DNA of 6,169 nucleotides, from contig CAYWBI010000212.1 of the NCBI GenBank assembly GCA_964456445.1, positions 1-6,169 of the forward strand, in the 5' to 3' direction. Below are positions 1 to 6,120 of the stretch, piece by piece. The notes below the pieces were generated by a model. That model did no database searches, was not told the origin of the DNA, and saw nothing but the letters and a program-made list of their open reading frames with translations. The translations under genes were made by a program, and so were the position numbers. Origin of the DNA: CAYWBI01 sp964456445. GTDB taxonomy: Bacteria > Calditrichota > Calditrichia > Calditrichales > J004. Positions within the stretch are counted from its first letter, which is position 1. Every line of letters starts with the position of its first letter.

Positions 1-70
1 ATCACCGGCTTGTACATGCAATACAAAAAAATATTAATAATGCGGCCTTTAATTACTATATTTTAACATA
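1..70. other. Left flank, no assignable gene
   Basis: AT-rich stretch left of the foldback element. Two forward frames stay open from the window edge, one to a stop at 64-66 and one to a stop at 69-71. Either could be the C-terminal tail of an upstream gene, but about 21 codons are too few to recognise anything. A 5-bp inverted repeat (10-14 with 22-26) has no T-run after it and is not a convincing terminator. Just before the element, 60-67 (ATTTTAAC) is complementary to 79-86 inside the left terminal repeat; this may be chance in AT-rich DNA. Confidence 0.3.
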
Positions 71-86
71 AGTGTCCGGTTAAAAT
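71..86 (+). repeat. Left terminal inverted repeat (16 bp)
   Basis: AGTGTCCGGTTAAAAT, exact reverse complement of 310-325. The match ends at the outer boundary, since base 70 and base 326 are both A and cannot pair. Inside, the two arms diverge after 16 bp. Confidence 0.85.
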
Positions 87-141
87 TGTATAAACGACAT
101 TCAAGAAAAAAGAACATTACTTTTTAACTGGCCAAAGCTTG

Positions 142-159
142 TCCCCGCGTAGGCGGGGA
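142..159. repeat. GC-rich hairpin, 7-bp stem with 4-base loop
   Basis: TCCCCGC (142-148) pairs with GCGGGGA (153-159) around the loop GTAG. It sits inside the foldback element and is far more GC-rich than its surroundings. It would form a strong small hairpin in RNA or single-stranded DNA. There is no T-run after it in either direction, so it is not a typical intrinsic terminator. Confidence 0.7.
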
Positions 160-175
160 AGTAACAAAAAGCCCA

Positions 176-226
176 GGCGAAATTTAACTCGTCCCGAGTA
201 CTCGGGACTCAAACAGAAATTTCGCC
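176..226. repeat. Nested palindrome at the centre of the foldback element
   Basis: An 18-bp perfect palindrome, GTCCCGAGTACTCGGGAC (191-208), is enclosed by a second pair of perfect 10-bp arms, GGCGAAATTT (176-185) and AAATTTCGCC (217-226). The unpaired segments between inner and outer stems are 5 and 8 bases. Together they could form a two-tier hairpin or a cruciform. It may act as a protein-binding site or only be the structural core of the element; the sequence does not say which. Confidence 0.75.
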
Positions 227-276
227 AAAAGCCAAGCTTGTTTCAAGGCCCACTGTTTTAGTTAAGGCGTTTGGCC

Positions 277-304
277 TTGACATCAAAGGGTTTGGTTTTA
301 ATAT
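277..304 (+). promoter_or_regulatory. Candidate outward promoter inside the foldback element
   Basis: A perfect sigma-70 type -35 hexamer TTGACA (277-282) is followed after 16 bases by TAATAT (299-304), a 4/6 match to TATAAT. Transcription would start near 311-315 and run out of the element into the operon whose first codon is at 381, giving a leader of about 70 bases. If the host belongs to a group with a different housekeeping promoter consensus, as in Bacteroidota, this match means less. Confidence 0.4.
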
Positions 305-333
305 TTGACATTTTAACCGGACACTAATGATAT
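305..333 (+). promoter_or_regulatory. Second, weaker promoter candidate at the element's right edge
   Basis: Another perfect TTGACA (305-310) straddles the inner edge of the right terminal repeat. At a 17-base spacing the -10 position is TGATAT (328-333), which matches the consensus at only 3 of 6 places and lies outside the element. This would be a hybrid promoter with the -35 from the mobile element and the -10 from the host DNA. The -10 is poor, so the call is tentative. Confidence 0.25.
310..325 (-). repeat. Right terminal inverted repeat (16 bp)
   Basis: ATTTTAACCGGACACT, exact reverse complement of 71-86. Its inner edge overlaps the last base of a TTGACA hexamer at 305-310. It lies 55 bp before the first gene of the operon. 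Confidence 0.85.
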
Positions 334-380
334 TTATAGATGTATTCATAATGACTAAAGCTTTAATATTTACGGACTAA

Positions 381-1154
381 ATGACTTCCAGCAAAAAAGA
401 GCCGCTCTCCGTGGTCATCATTACACGGAACGAAGAAAAGAATATTGCCCGCTGCCTGAAATCGGTATTGTGGGCCGATGAAATTGTAGTGGTCGATTCC
501 GGTTCCACGGACAAAACTGTTGAAATTTGCCGGGAGATGGGCTGTACCGTTATTGACACACCCTGGCTGGGCTTTGGCCGTACCAAACAACTTGCCGTAA
601 ATTCTGCCGGCAATAACTGGGTTTTTTCGATCGACGCCGACGAAGAAGCGGCCCCCCGCTTAAAAGATTCGATACGCAACCTTTTACAGGGCCTGCCTGC
701 TAAAAAGGGGTACCGCATCAAACGCACAACTTTTTATGTCAATCGCTGGATACATCACTCCGGCTGGGATAAGGATTATCCGTTGCGGTTGTTCGATCGC
801 CGTTATGGTAACTTCAACGATAAAGAAGTGCACGAATCGGTGGTTTTGAAAGAACCACCCGGGACGATCGATGTGCCATTGCTGCATTATTCCTATCCCG
901 ATTTTGCCACTTTCCTGGCTAAAATGGAAAAATATGGCCGGCTTGGCGCACAGCAAAAAATGGATGCGGGCAGCAGGGCGTCTTTATTCTCTGCGATTGG
1001 CCATGGCATGCTGACCTTTGTGAAGATGTATATTCTAAAAGCCGGTTTTCTGGACGGCACAACAGGTTTGGCCCTGGCCATTAATTCCGCTTTTGCTGTT
1101 TATATGAAATATTTGATGCTTTGGGAAAAAAATATGCCAAAGGCGGGAGAATAA
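381..1154 (+). CDS. Family 2 glycosyltransferase, WaaE/KdtX-like (LPS core)
   Basis: Complete GT-A fold glycosyltransferase of 257 residues, the usual length for the WaaE/KdtX-like LPS core group, which transfers a sugar from a nucleotide-sugar to the inner core at the cytoplasmic face of the membrane. Visible motifs are the first strand with TRNEE (15-19), DSGSTD (39-44) for nucleotide binding, the metal-binding DAD (85-87), HHSGW (125-129), and KEVHE (148-152), which holds the likely catalytic acidic residue. The C-terminal third (about 195-250) is hydrophobic and amphipathic and probably docks on the membrane, as in relatives. The start is firm: an in-frame TAA at 378-380 directly precedes the ATG, and the first strand begins at residue 10. 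The ribosome-binding site is weak (only CGGA at 373-376), unlike the downstream genes. First gene of the operon; the stop is 1 bp from the next ATG. The exact sugar and acceptor cannot be read from the sequence. Confidence 0.9.
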   Translation: MTSSKKEPLSVVIITRNEEKNIARCLKSVLWADEIVVVDSGSTDKTVEICREMGCTVIDTPWLGFGRTKQLAVNSAGNNWVFSIDADEEAAPRLKDSIRNLLQGLPAKKGYRIKRTTFYVNRWIHHSGWDKDYPLRLFDRRYGNFNDKEVHESVVLKEPPGTIDVPLLHYSYPDFATFLAKMEKYGRLGAQQKMDAGSRASLFSAIGHGMLTFVKMYILKAGFLDGTTGLALAINSAFAVYMKYLMLWEKNMPKAGE

Positions 1155-1155
1155 A

Positions 1156-2058
1156 ATGTCTGGGGTAAAGCAAAATGAAATTCAGTACCGGCCATCAGGT
1201 AAAAACCGTTCATCGGACCGGTTCTCAATAATTATACCCACCTGGAACAACCTGCCTTTGCTAAAATTGTGCGTGCAAAGTATCCGCAAGAATTCGACCT
1301 TTAACCATCAGATTGTTTTACATATAAATGAGAACAAGGACGGGGCGCTGGACTGGGCCCAGGAACAGAATCTGGACCATACTTTTTCAGATGAAAATGT
1401 TGGGATTTGTCTTGCCATGAATGCCGCCGCCTCGCTGGCAACAACCGATTATATCGTTTACATGAACGACGATATGTACGCGCTACCGGACTGGGACCGC
1501 TATTTATGGCAAGAAATCCAGCAATTGGCCCATCCGTATTTTTTCCTTTCTTCGACCACGATTGAAGCAAAAGTAACACAGACAAATCTTTGTAACATAG
1601 CCCCCCATGATTATGGCAGGGATGTGGGATCCTTTAGAGAACAAAAACTGCTGGACGAATTTGCATCCCTGCCCAAAGACGACTGGTCCGGCGCAACCTG
1701 GCCGCCCAACCTGGTGCCTAAAAAGTTATGGGACTTAGTGGGTGGCTATAGTGTCGAATTTAGCCCGGGCATGTATTCCGACCCTGATTTCTCCATGAAA
1801 TTATGGAATATCGGTGTGCGCTGTTTTAAGGGGGTTGCCAAAAGCCGCGTGTATCATTTCCTGTCGCATTCGACCGGACGTATGGTAAAAAATAACGGCA
1901 GTAAACAATTTCTGCAAAAATGGGGCATTACCAATTCCACTTTTTCACGTTTTTATTTGCGCCGTGGCCTTCCTTTTAAAGGAATTCTCCCGGAACGGGA
2001 AGCATCCCTCGATGCGACTTTGGCCCATGTTAAATCCCGTTTTAAGAGGATGCTGTAG
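1156..2058 (+). CDS. Family 2 glycosyltransferase, acceptor unknown
   Basis: 300-residue GT-A glycosyltransferase, distinct from the preceding gene. The N-terminal strand carries IIIPTWNN (25-32). ENVGICLAMN (80-89) is the usual segment before the metal site, and the metal site reads NDD (104-106) in MNDDM instead of a plain DxD. WSGATWPPNLVP (177-188) and DPDF (209-212) fit the acceptor-side and catalytic region, and H234 is placed like the metal-coordinating histidine of many GT2 enzymes. About 22 polar residues precede the fold. No transmembrane segment or signal peptide is visible, so it should act in the cytoplasm or at the inner membrane face. A good Shine-Dalgarno (GGGAGA, 1145-1150) precedes the ATG by 5 bases, and the gene follows its upstream partner after 1 bp. 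Context suggests an LPS core or O-unit sugar transfer; donor and acceptor are not known. Confidence 0.87.
   Translation: MSGVKQNEIQYRPSGKNRSSDRFSIIIPTWNNLPLLKLCVQSIRKNSTFNHQIVLHINENKDGALDWAQEQNLDHTFSDENVGICLAMNAAASLATTDYIVYMNDDMYALPDWDRYLWQEIQQLAHPYFFLSSTTIEAKVTQTNLCNIAPHDYGRDVGSFREQKLLDEFASLPKDDWSGATWPPNLVPKKLWDLVGGYSVEFSPGMYSDPDFSMKLWNIGVRCFKGVAKSRVYHFLSHSTGRMVKNNGSKQFLQKWGITNSTFSRFYLRRGLPFKGILPEREASLDATLAHVKSRFKRML
2045..2050 (+). promoter_or_regulatory. Ribosome-binding site fixing the heptosyltransferase start
   Basis: AGAGGA, 9 bases before the ATG at 2060 and inside the last codons of the preceding gene. It supports that ATG over the in-frame ATG at 1964, which would overlap the upstream gene by 95 bp and add 32 residues ahead of the normal family N-terminus. 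Confidence 0.65.
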
Positions 2059-2059
2059 C

Positions 2060-3094
2060 ATGCCCCAAATTCCAAACAGAAACTACAAACATATTTTGAT
2101 CGTTCAAACCGCTTTTCTTGGCGATGTGATACTTATAACCCCCCTGATACATGGCACAAAATCACTTTTCCCTATGGCTAAGATTGACGCCCTGGTTTTG
2201 CCGCAAACAGCGGCTGCGTTAGCCAACAACCCGGATGTTGAACACCTGCTGTTGTTTGATAAGCGGGCAAACAAAATGCGTTCCCTCTTTCGCCTGCTTC
2301 GCCAGATACGCAAAAATAAATACGATTTGGTTCTGACGCCGCACAGCTCCATGACCACTGCATTGTTGTTGTTTTTAAGCAGGATAAAAACACGTGTCGG
2401 TTACAATCGCTGGGCGGCGCGCCATCTGTTGACCCATAAAGTGCCCCATCCGGATGATGGGATGCATAAGATTGATAAAAACTTAGGGTTGCTGTCTGTG
2501 TTTGGCGCTCAAAAATATAGCAGGCAAACCGCTCTGTACCCCTCAGATGATGATATTGGAAAAGCCGGAATTTTGTTGTCGCCGTTGTTAAATAATAATA
2601 AACCACTTATCGCCATGGCGCCCGGATCCGTATGGTTTACCAAACGCTGGCCGCAAGCGTATTACAGTAAATTGATAAACTTGCTGGCCGCACAGGGGTT
2701 TGCCCTTGTGCTTATCGGTGCGCCCGATGAAAAAGATTTATGCACCCGGGTTATTAAAAAAAGCGGGCGGGGAATTTTAAACCTGGCGGGAGAGCTGAGT
2801 ATCCTGGAATCCGCTGCGGTGATAAAGCAGTGTGATTTGCTGATCTGCAATGATAGCGGGGCGATGCATATTGGCAATGCCATGCAAACCGATGTCTTCG
2901 CGTTTTTTGGACCCACCGTCCGGGCCATTGGTTATTATCCATACCGTTCCGATGACAAAGTATTTGAATTGGAGATGGATTGCCGTCCCTGTGGCAGCCA
3001 TGGCTCCAACAATTGTCCGCTCGGACATCACAACTGCATGAACAACATTTTGCCCGGGATGGTATTTGAGGCCGCACAAAGGAAATTTAAATGA
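2060..3094 (+). CDS. waaF: LPS heptosyltransferase, family GT9 (WaaF-like)
   Basis: 344-residue GT-B enzyme, close to the usual length for heptosyltransferase II, which moves L,D-heptose from ADP-heptose to the growing inner core in the cytoplasm. The N-terminal domain opens with ILIVQTAFLGDVILITPL (12-29), containing the family G-D pair near the acceptor site. The C-terminal domain has APGSVWFTKRWP (187-198), with the Lys-Arg-Trp-Pro typical of WaaF, and DSGAMH (265-270), the ADP-heptose binding loop. Near the end lies a cysteine/histidine cluster, C308, C311, C319 and C326 with H314, H323 and H324, seen in a subset of this family. The start at 2060 is chosen because it has a Shine-Dalgarno and places the first strand about ten residues in. 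A longer in-frame start at 1964 would overlap the previous gene. The stop overlaps the next start as ATGA. WaaC or another GT9 specificity is possible; the family is certain, the symbol less so. Confidence 0.88.
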   Translation: MPQIPNRNYKHILIVQTAFLGDVILITPLIHGTKSLFPMAKIDALVLPQTAAALANNPDVEHLLLFDKRANKMRSLFRLLRQIRKNKYDLVLTPHSSMTTALLLFLSRIKTRVGYNRWAARHLLTHKVPHPDDGMHKIDKNLGLLSVFGAQKYSRQTALYPSDDDIGKAGILLSPLLNNNKPLIAMAPGSVWFTKRWPQAYYSKLINLLAAQGFALVLIGAPDEKDLCTRVIKKSGRGILNLAGELSILESAAVIKQCDLLICNDSGAMHIGNAMQTDVFAFFGPTVRAIGYYPYRSDDKVFELEMDCRPCGSHGSNNCPLGHHNCMNNILPGMVFEAAQRKFK

Positions 3095-4140
3095 GCCTTC
3101 AGGATTATCTTCTGCCGCTGTTTTATAAGTTGGCATGGTTGATACAAAAAATGCGTGGAAAAACGATACCCCTAACCTTTTATTGTGCGGACCCTCTGGA
3201 TTATTATATGTTCCAACCTATCCGGAACCATATTGGTCAGGAAGTTGTATATATCGCAAAAAACAAGAAAACACGTAAGTTTTTTGATCAACGCAAAATT
3301 GCCTATCGTCGATATCCCGCTTACCCGGATGTTGTGATTATGGCCCGGCACGCCGCTTTTAAATTCCCGGTCCGTGCCATAAAAAAAATTGGCTTTGATC
3401 ACGGCCTGTATCAGTTTAAACGCTGGACCTCAAGTAAGTATTATAATTTGTTTGACATATATTTTGTTTCCAGCCCACGGCAGGTTGAACTGGCCAAAGA
3501 ACGTGGGATCAAGATCACCAGGGCCATAGGCTATCCAAAGATTGACAAACTTTTTAACGGCGATATCGATAAGGGAACACTGGATAAGCTCCGTTTGGAA
3601 TTAAACCTTGATCAGAACAAGAAGACGGTTATCTTTACCTCAACCTGGGATGTGGGCGGGCTATCGGCGCTAAACCGCTGGGTGGATAGAGTCGGGGAGC
3701 TGACCTCGAAATATAACATCTTATTGACGGTACACACCTGGAGTGACCCCGAATCGGTTGAAAAGTTGCGTCGGATAAATAGCGCGGTTTATCTTGATGC
3801 ATTCGACATCTCGCCCTATCTTCCACTTTGTGATGTTTTTGTGGGTGATTATAATTCCCTGATCGGTGAATTTTGTGCCCTAAACAAGCCAATTATAACC
3901 TTTAGGGTTCCACTGAGTGAACGTGCCGTTCCTGAAGTACATCAAATGATAGGCAAAATTAGTATTCAGATAGATACTTTTGACGAAATAGAAAATGCAT
4001 TGGAACGTTGTATCGAAAATCCGGATGAGAAATCCGTTGAGCGCCAAAAAGCCAACAAAATTTTTTATTTAAAATTGGACGGGCGGGCGGGCCGGCGTGC
4101 AGCAGAATATATCCATGCCATTTCCGGCGGAGAAGAGTAA
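3091..4140 (+). CDS. CDP-glycerol glycerophosphotransferase-like protein
   Basis: 349-residue protein resembling the catalytic domain of the TagB/TagF type poly(glycerophosphate) transferases (Glyphos_transf family, GT-B-like), which move glycerol phosphate from CDP-glycerol. Supporting segments are DHG (103-105), with the first family histidine; GYPKID (147-152), a typical linker before the second domain; FTSTW (182-186); VHTW (214-217), with a second histidine; and GDYNSLIGEFCALNKPIITF (252-271), which matches the D-x-x-S...KP nucleotide-binding block. The N-terminus (about 1-20) is amphipathic and could touch the membrane. It starts within the stop of the heptosyltransferase (ATGA) with AAAGGA upstream, so translation is probably coupled. 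In an LPS operon it may attach phosphoglycerol or another phosphate-linked group to core or lipid A, or be a divergent glycosyltransferase. The family call rests on motif memory and is moderate; the substrate is unknown. Confidence 0.65.
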   Translation: MSLQDYLLPLFYKLAWLIQKMRGKTIPLTFYCADPLDYYMFQPIRNHIGQEVVYIAKNKKTRKFFDQRKIAYRRYPAYPDVVIMARHAAFKFPVRAIKKIGFDHGLYQFKRWTSSKYYNLFDIYFVSSPRQVELAKERGIKITRAIGYPKIDKLFNGDIDKGTLDKLRLELNLDQNKKTVIFTSTWDVGGLSALNRWVDRVGELTSKYNILLTVHTWSDPESVEKLRRINSAVYLDAFDISPYLPLCDVFVGDYNSLIGEFCALNKPIITFRVPLSERAVPEVHQMIGKISIQIDTFDEIENALERCIENPDEKSVERQKANKIFYLKLDGRAGRRAAEYIHAISGGEE

Positions 4141-6006
4141 ATGAAACTTTATAAAAAAATAGCACAATTTTTAAAACCCTATTGGAAGGTGATTTCCGCT
4201 TCCCTGGTTTTGGCTTTGCTCTATGTTGTGCTCAACAATCTTTCCCTGTGGGTCTCGGTAGAATTTATCCAGGAGTTGTTTGCCCCGGGTTCCCAAACTG
4301 AACAAGTGCATCAGGGACCGGAACAAAAACAATCACCAACTTCCGGTTTGGGTTTGTTAAAAAGTAAGAATTCCTACTACCAAATTGTCAAGAACTATAT
4401 CAAATCCATTCTTATTCACGACAATAAATATGACACCCTGCTGGCGGTTTGTCTGGTTATTTTCTTTAGTTTTTTACTTAAAAATATTGTTTTTTATACA
4501 CGCAGGGTTTTACTGGCGTTTATCGAAATAAACCTCGTGAACGATATCCGCAACACCATTTTTCGCTCACTCCTTTTCCTACCGTTGCGTTTTTTCGAAC
4601 GGCGGCCGTCCGGTGACATTACATCCATTGCCTTTAATGATGTCAACGCTGTGAACATTGTGCTAAATGAAAGCTTTGGTAAAATGGTTATGGCGCCCAT
4701 GCAGATTCTCGCCAATATCACTGTTCTAATACTGATCAGTTGGAAATTGTCGCTTATTACTTTTATTGTCATTCCTTTCAGCGCTTTTGTTATAACCAAG
4801 ATCGGGCAAAGTATCCGTCGGAAAAACCGCCGTGTATTTAAAGAAATATCCAACGTGCTCAGCACGTTACAGGAAGGCGTTCAGGGTATCCGGATCATCA
4901 AGGCTTTTGTCGGCGAGGATAAAGAGATCGCAAAGTTTGAGGGCGTCAACCGTCTTTTTTTCAAACAACTGTTCCGGGAGCGCCGTCTGCGTTTTGCCAC
5001 CTCACCGATCAATGAAATCATCCTGGTCTCCATGCTGGTGGCGTTGTTGTGGTATGGTGGCCATCTTGTTTACAGTGGCAGCGGGCTTACCGCGGAAGAT
5101 TTTATCCGTTTTCTTGTTTTTCTATTTACCACCTTCCAGCCCATAAAAGATTTTTCCGGTGTTAATAATACGGTTCAAACCGGTATGGCCGCCGCCGAAC
5201 GTATCTTTGAAATTATTGAGACACCGCCCGAAGCATATAACGACCCGCAGGCAAAGAACGTTACATCTTTTAAACAAAGTATTGAATTCAGGGACGTCTC
5301 CTTCGCTTATGATCAAAATGTGCCCGCGGTTTTGGATCATATCAATTTGAATATACACAAAGGCAGCACCGTTGCTTTTGTGGGCCATAGCGGTGCAGGA
5401 AAAACAACTTTGGTCAACCTGGTGCCAAGGTTTTATGATGTCACAGCCGGACAGATATTGTTTGACGGAACGGATATCCGCAATATGGACCTGCGCGCTT
5501 TACGAACGATGATCAGCATTGTGACCCAGGATACAATTTTATTCAATGATTCCATCCGAAACAATATTGCTTATGCCCGTCCCGATGCCTCCGACGAGGA
5601 CATTATTGCCGCCGCAAAAGCGGCCAATGCCTGGGAATTTATTCAAAAATTTGAAAAAGGTCTGGACGCCCCGGTAGGCGAAAAGGGCACGCGTCTTTCC
5701 GGCGGTCAAAAACAACGCATCTCAATTGCCCGGGCCATTTTGAAAAACCCGCCCATCCTGATTTTGGATGAAGCCACCTCTGCACTGGATTCCGAATCGG
5801 AGCGGCTTGTACAGGAAGCCGTCACAAAATTGATGGACAACCGGACCGTGTTGGTCATTGCCCACAGGCTGTCCACCATAACCGGTGCGGATAAAATTAT
5901 AGTTATGCAAAATGGTAAAATTGAGGCAAGTGGCAAACATGCCGCACTTCTCGAAACATCGGAACTTTATAAAATTTTATCGAGAAACCAATTTATTGAA
6001 ATGTAG
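4141..6006 (+). CDS. msbA: MsbA-type lipid A/LPS ABC exporter (fused permease and ATPase)
   Basis: 621-residue half-transporter that should work as a homodimer in the inner membrane, flipping lipid A-core to the periplasmic leaflet. Order: a membrane domain (about 15-330) with hydrophobic segments near 17-40, 99-119, 186-220 and 285-330, then a complete ATPase domain. The ATPase has the A-loop Tyr390, Walker A GHSGAGKTT (415-423), Q-loop Q463, X-loop VGEKG (512-516) typical of exporters, signature LSGGQKQR (519-526), Walker B ILILDEA (539-545) with catalytic E544, D-loop SALD (547-550) and H-loop H575. All catalytic residues are present, so it should be active. It is about 40 residues longer than E. 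coli MsbA; the excess is a polar loop (about 43-98) between the first two membrane segments. The ATG abuts the previous TAA and is in the same frame, with GGAG at 4129-4132. MsbA is favoured by context; another lipid or peptide exporter of this class is possible. Confidence 0.88.
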   Translation: MKLYKKIAQFLKPYWKVISASLVLALLYVVLNNLSLWVSVEFIQELFAPGSQTEQVHQGPEQKQSPTSGLGLLKSKNSYYQIVKNYIKSILIHDNKYDTLLAVCLVIFFSFLLKNIVFYTRRVLLAFIEINLVNDIRNTIFRSLLFLPLRFFERRPSGDITSIAFNDVNAVNIVLNESFGKMVMAPMQILANITVLILISWKLSLITFIVIPFSAFVITKIGQSIRRKNRRVFKEISNVLSTLQEGVQGIRIIKAFVGEDKEIAKFEGVNRLFFKQLFRERRLRFATSPINEIILVSMLVALLWYGGHLVYSGSGLTAEDFIRFLVFLFTTFQPIKDFSGVNNTVQTGMAAAERIFEIIETPPEAYNDPQAKNVTSFKQSIEFRDVSFAYDQNVPAVLDHINLNIHKGSTVAFVGHSGAGKTTLVNLVPRFYDVTAGQILFDGTDIRNMDLRALRTMISIVTQDTILFNDSIRNNIAYARPDASDEDIIAAAKAANAWEFIQKFEKGLDAPVGEKGTRLSGGQKQRISIARAILKNPPILILDEATSALDSESERLVQEAVTKLMDNRTVLVIAHRLSTITGADKIIVMQNGKIEASGKHAALLETSELYKILSRNQFIEM

Positions 6007-6046
6007 GCCGTGTCCTCGATTTTGCAGCACTGTCAATCGGTTGGAT

Positions 6047-6064
6047 AAACGCGCCGCCGTTTTT
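6047..6064 (+). terminator. Weak terminator-like hairpin after the exporter gene
   Basis: AAACG (6047-6051) pairs with CGTTT (6058-6062) around a 6-base GC-rich loop, and the T-run (6060-6064) overlaps the 3' arm. It lies 40 bases past the stop codon. The stem is short and only 2 of its 5 pairs are G-C, so termination here is uncertain. Confidence 0.25.
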
Positions 6065-6088
6065 GATCTTTGCCCCCTCGTCTTCTGA

Positions 6089-6120
6089 TGATAAGTAAAA
6101 CTTATTAGACATATTTTTTT
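6089..6120 (+). terminator. Second weak terminator candidate
   Basis: ATAAGT (6091-6096) and ACTTAT (6100-6105) form a 6-bp AT-rich stem with a 3-base loop. A GT wobble and a T-A pair extend it to 6089-6107. A run of eight T follows at 6113-6120, but 5 bases past the stem. The weak stem and the gap make it a poor intrinsic terminator. Nothing else in 6007-6169 looks like a gene, RNA or strong signal. Confidence 0.25.

Larger units (their letters stand above)
71..325. mobile_element. MITE-like foldback element, 255 bp, non-coding
   Basis: The ends are perfect 16-bp inverted repeats: AGTGTCCGGTTAAAAT at 71-86 and its exact reverse complement at 310-325. Between them lie further inverted arms in nested order: 124-129 with 260-265, 135-141 with 233-239, 176-185 with 217-226, and the palindrome 191-208. 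The whole element could therefore fold into a long interrupted hairpin. No open frame of useful length lies inside it. Short size, precise terminal repeats and no transposase are the usual signs of a miniature inverted-repeat element mobilised in trans by a related insertion sequence. I see no clean target-site duplication: the left flank ends AACATA and the right flank begins AATGATA. The insertion may be old, or the family may make short or no duplications. The parent IS family is not identified. Confidence 0.72.

Noticed and set aside
60..80. Search for target-site duplication around the element
   Set aside because: Left flank ...TAACATA and right flank AATGATA... share only loose similarity, so no duplication is claimed.
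142..159. TCCCCGC-GTAG-GCGGGGA resembles the core of a type I-E CRISPR repeat
   Set aside because: It occurs once, with no regularly spaced second copy in the window and no cas genes; it is better explained as one hairpin of the foldback element.
131..241. Near-direct repeat GCCAAAGCTTGT (131-142) and GCCAAGCTTGT (231-241)
   Set aside because: Both contain the self-complementary AAGCTT, so they can equally be read as inverted arms of the foldback element; I do not treat them as attachment sites.
377..727. Minus-strand open frame opposite the first glycosyltransferase
   Set aside because: It lies antisense to a clearly conserved gene and shows no domain. The same applies to the other antisense frames across 684-5940.
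1964..2059. Longer N-terminus for the heptosyltransferase starting at 1964
   Set aside because: It would overlap the preceding gene by 95 bp and add 32 residues not typical of GT9. The ATG at 2060 has a Shine-Dalgarno and fits the family start.
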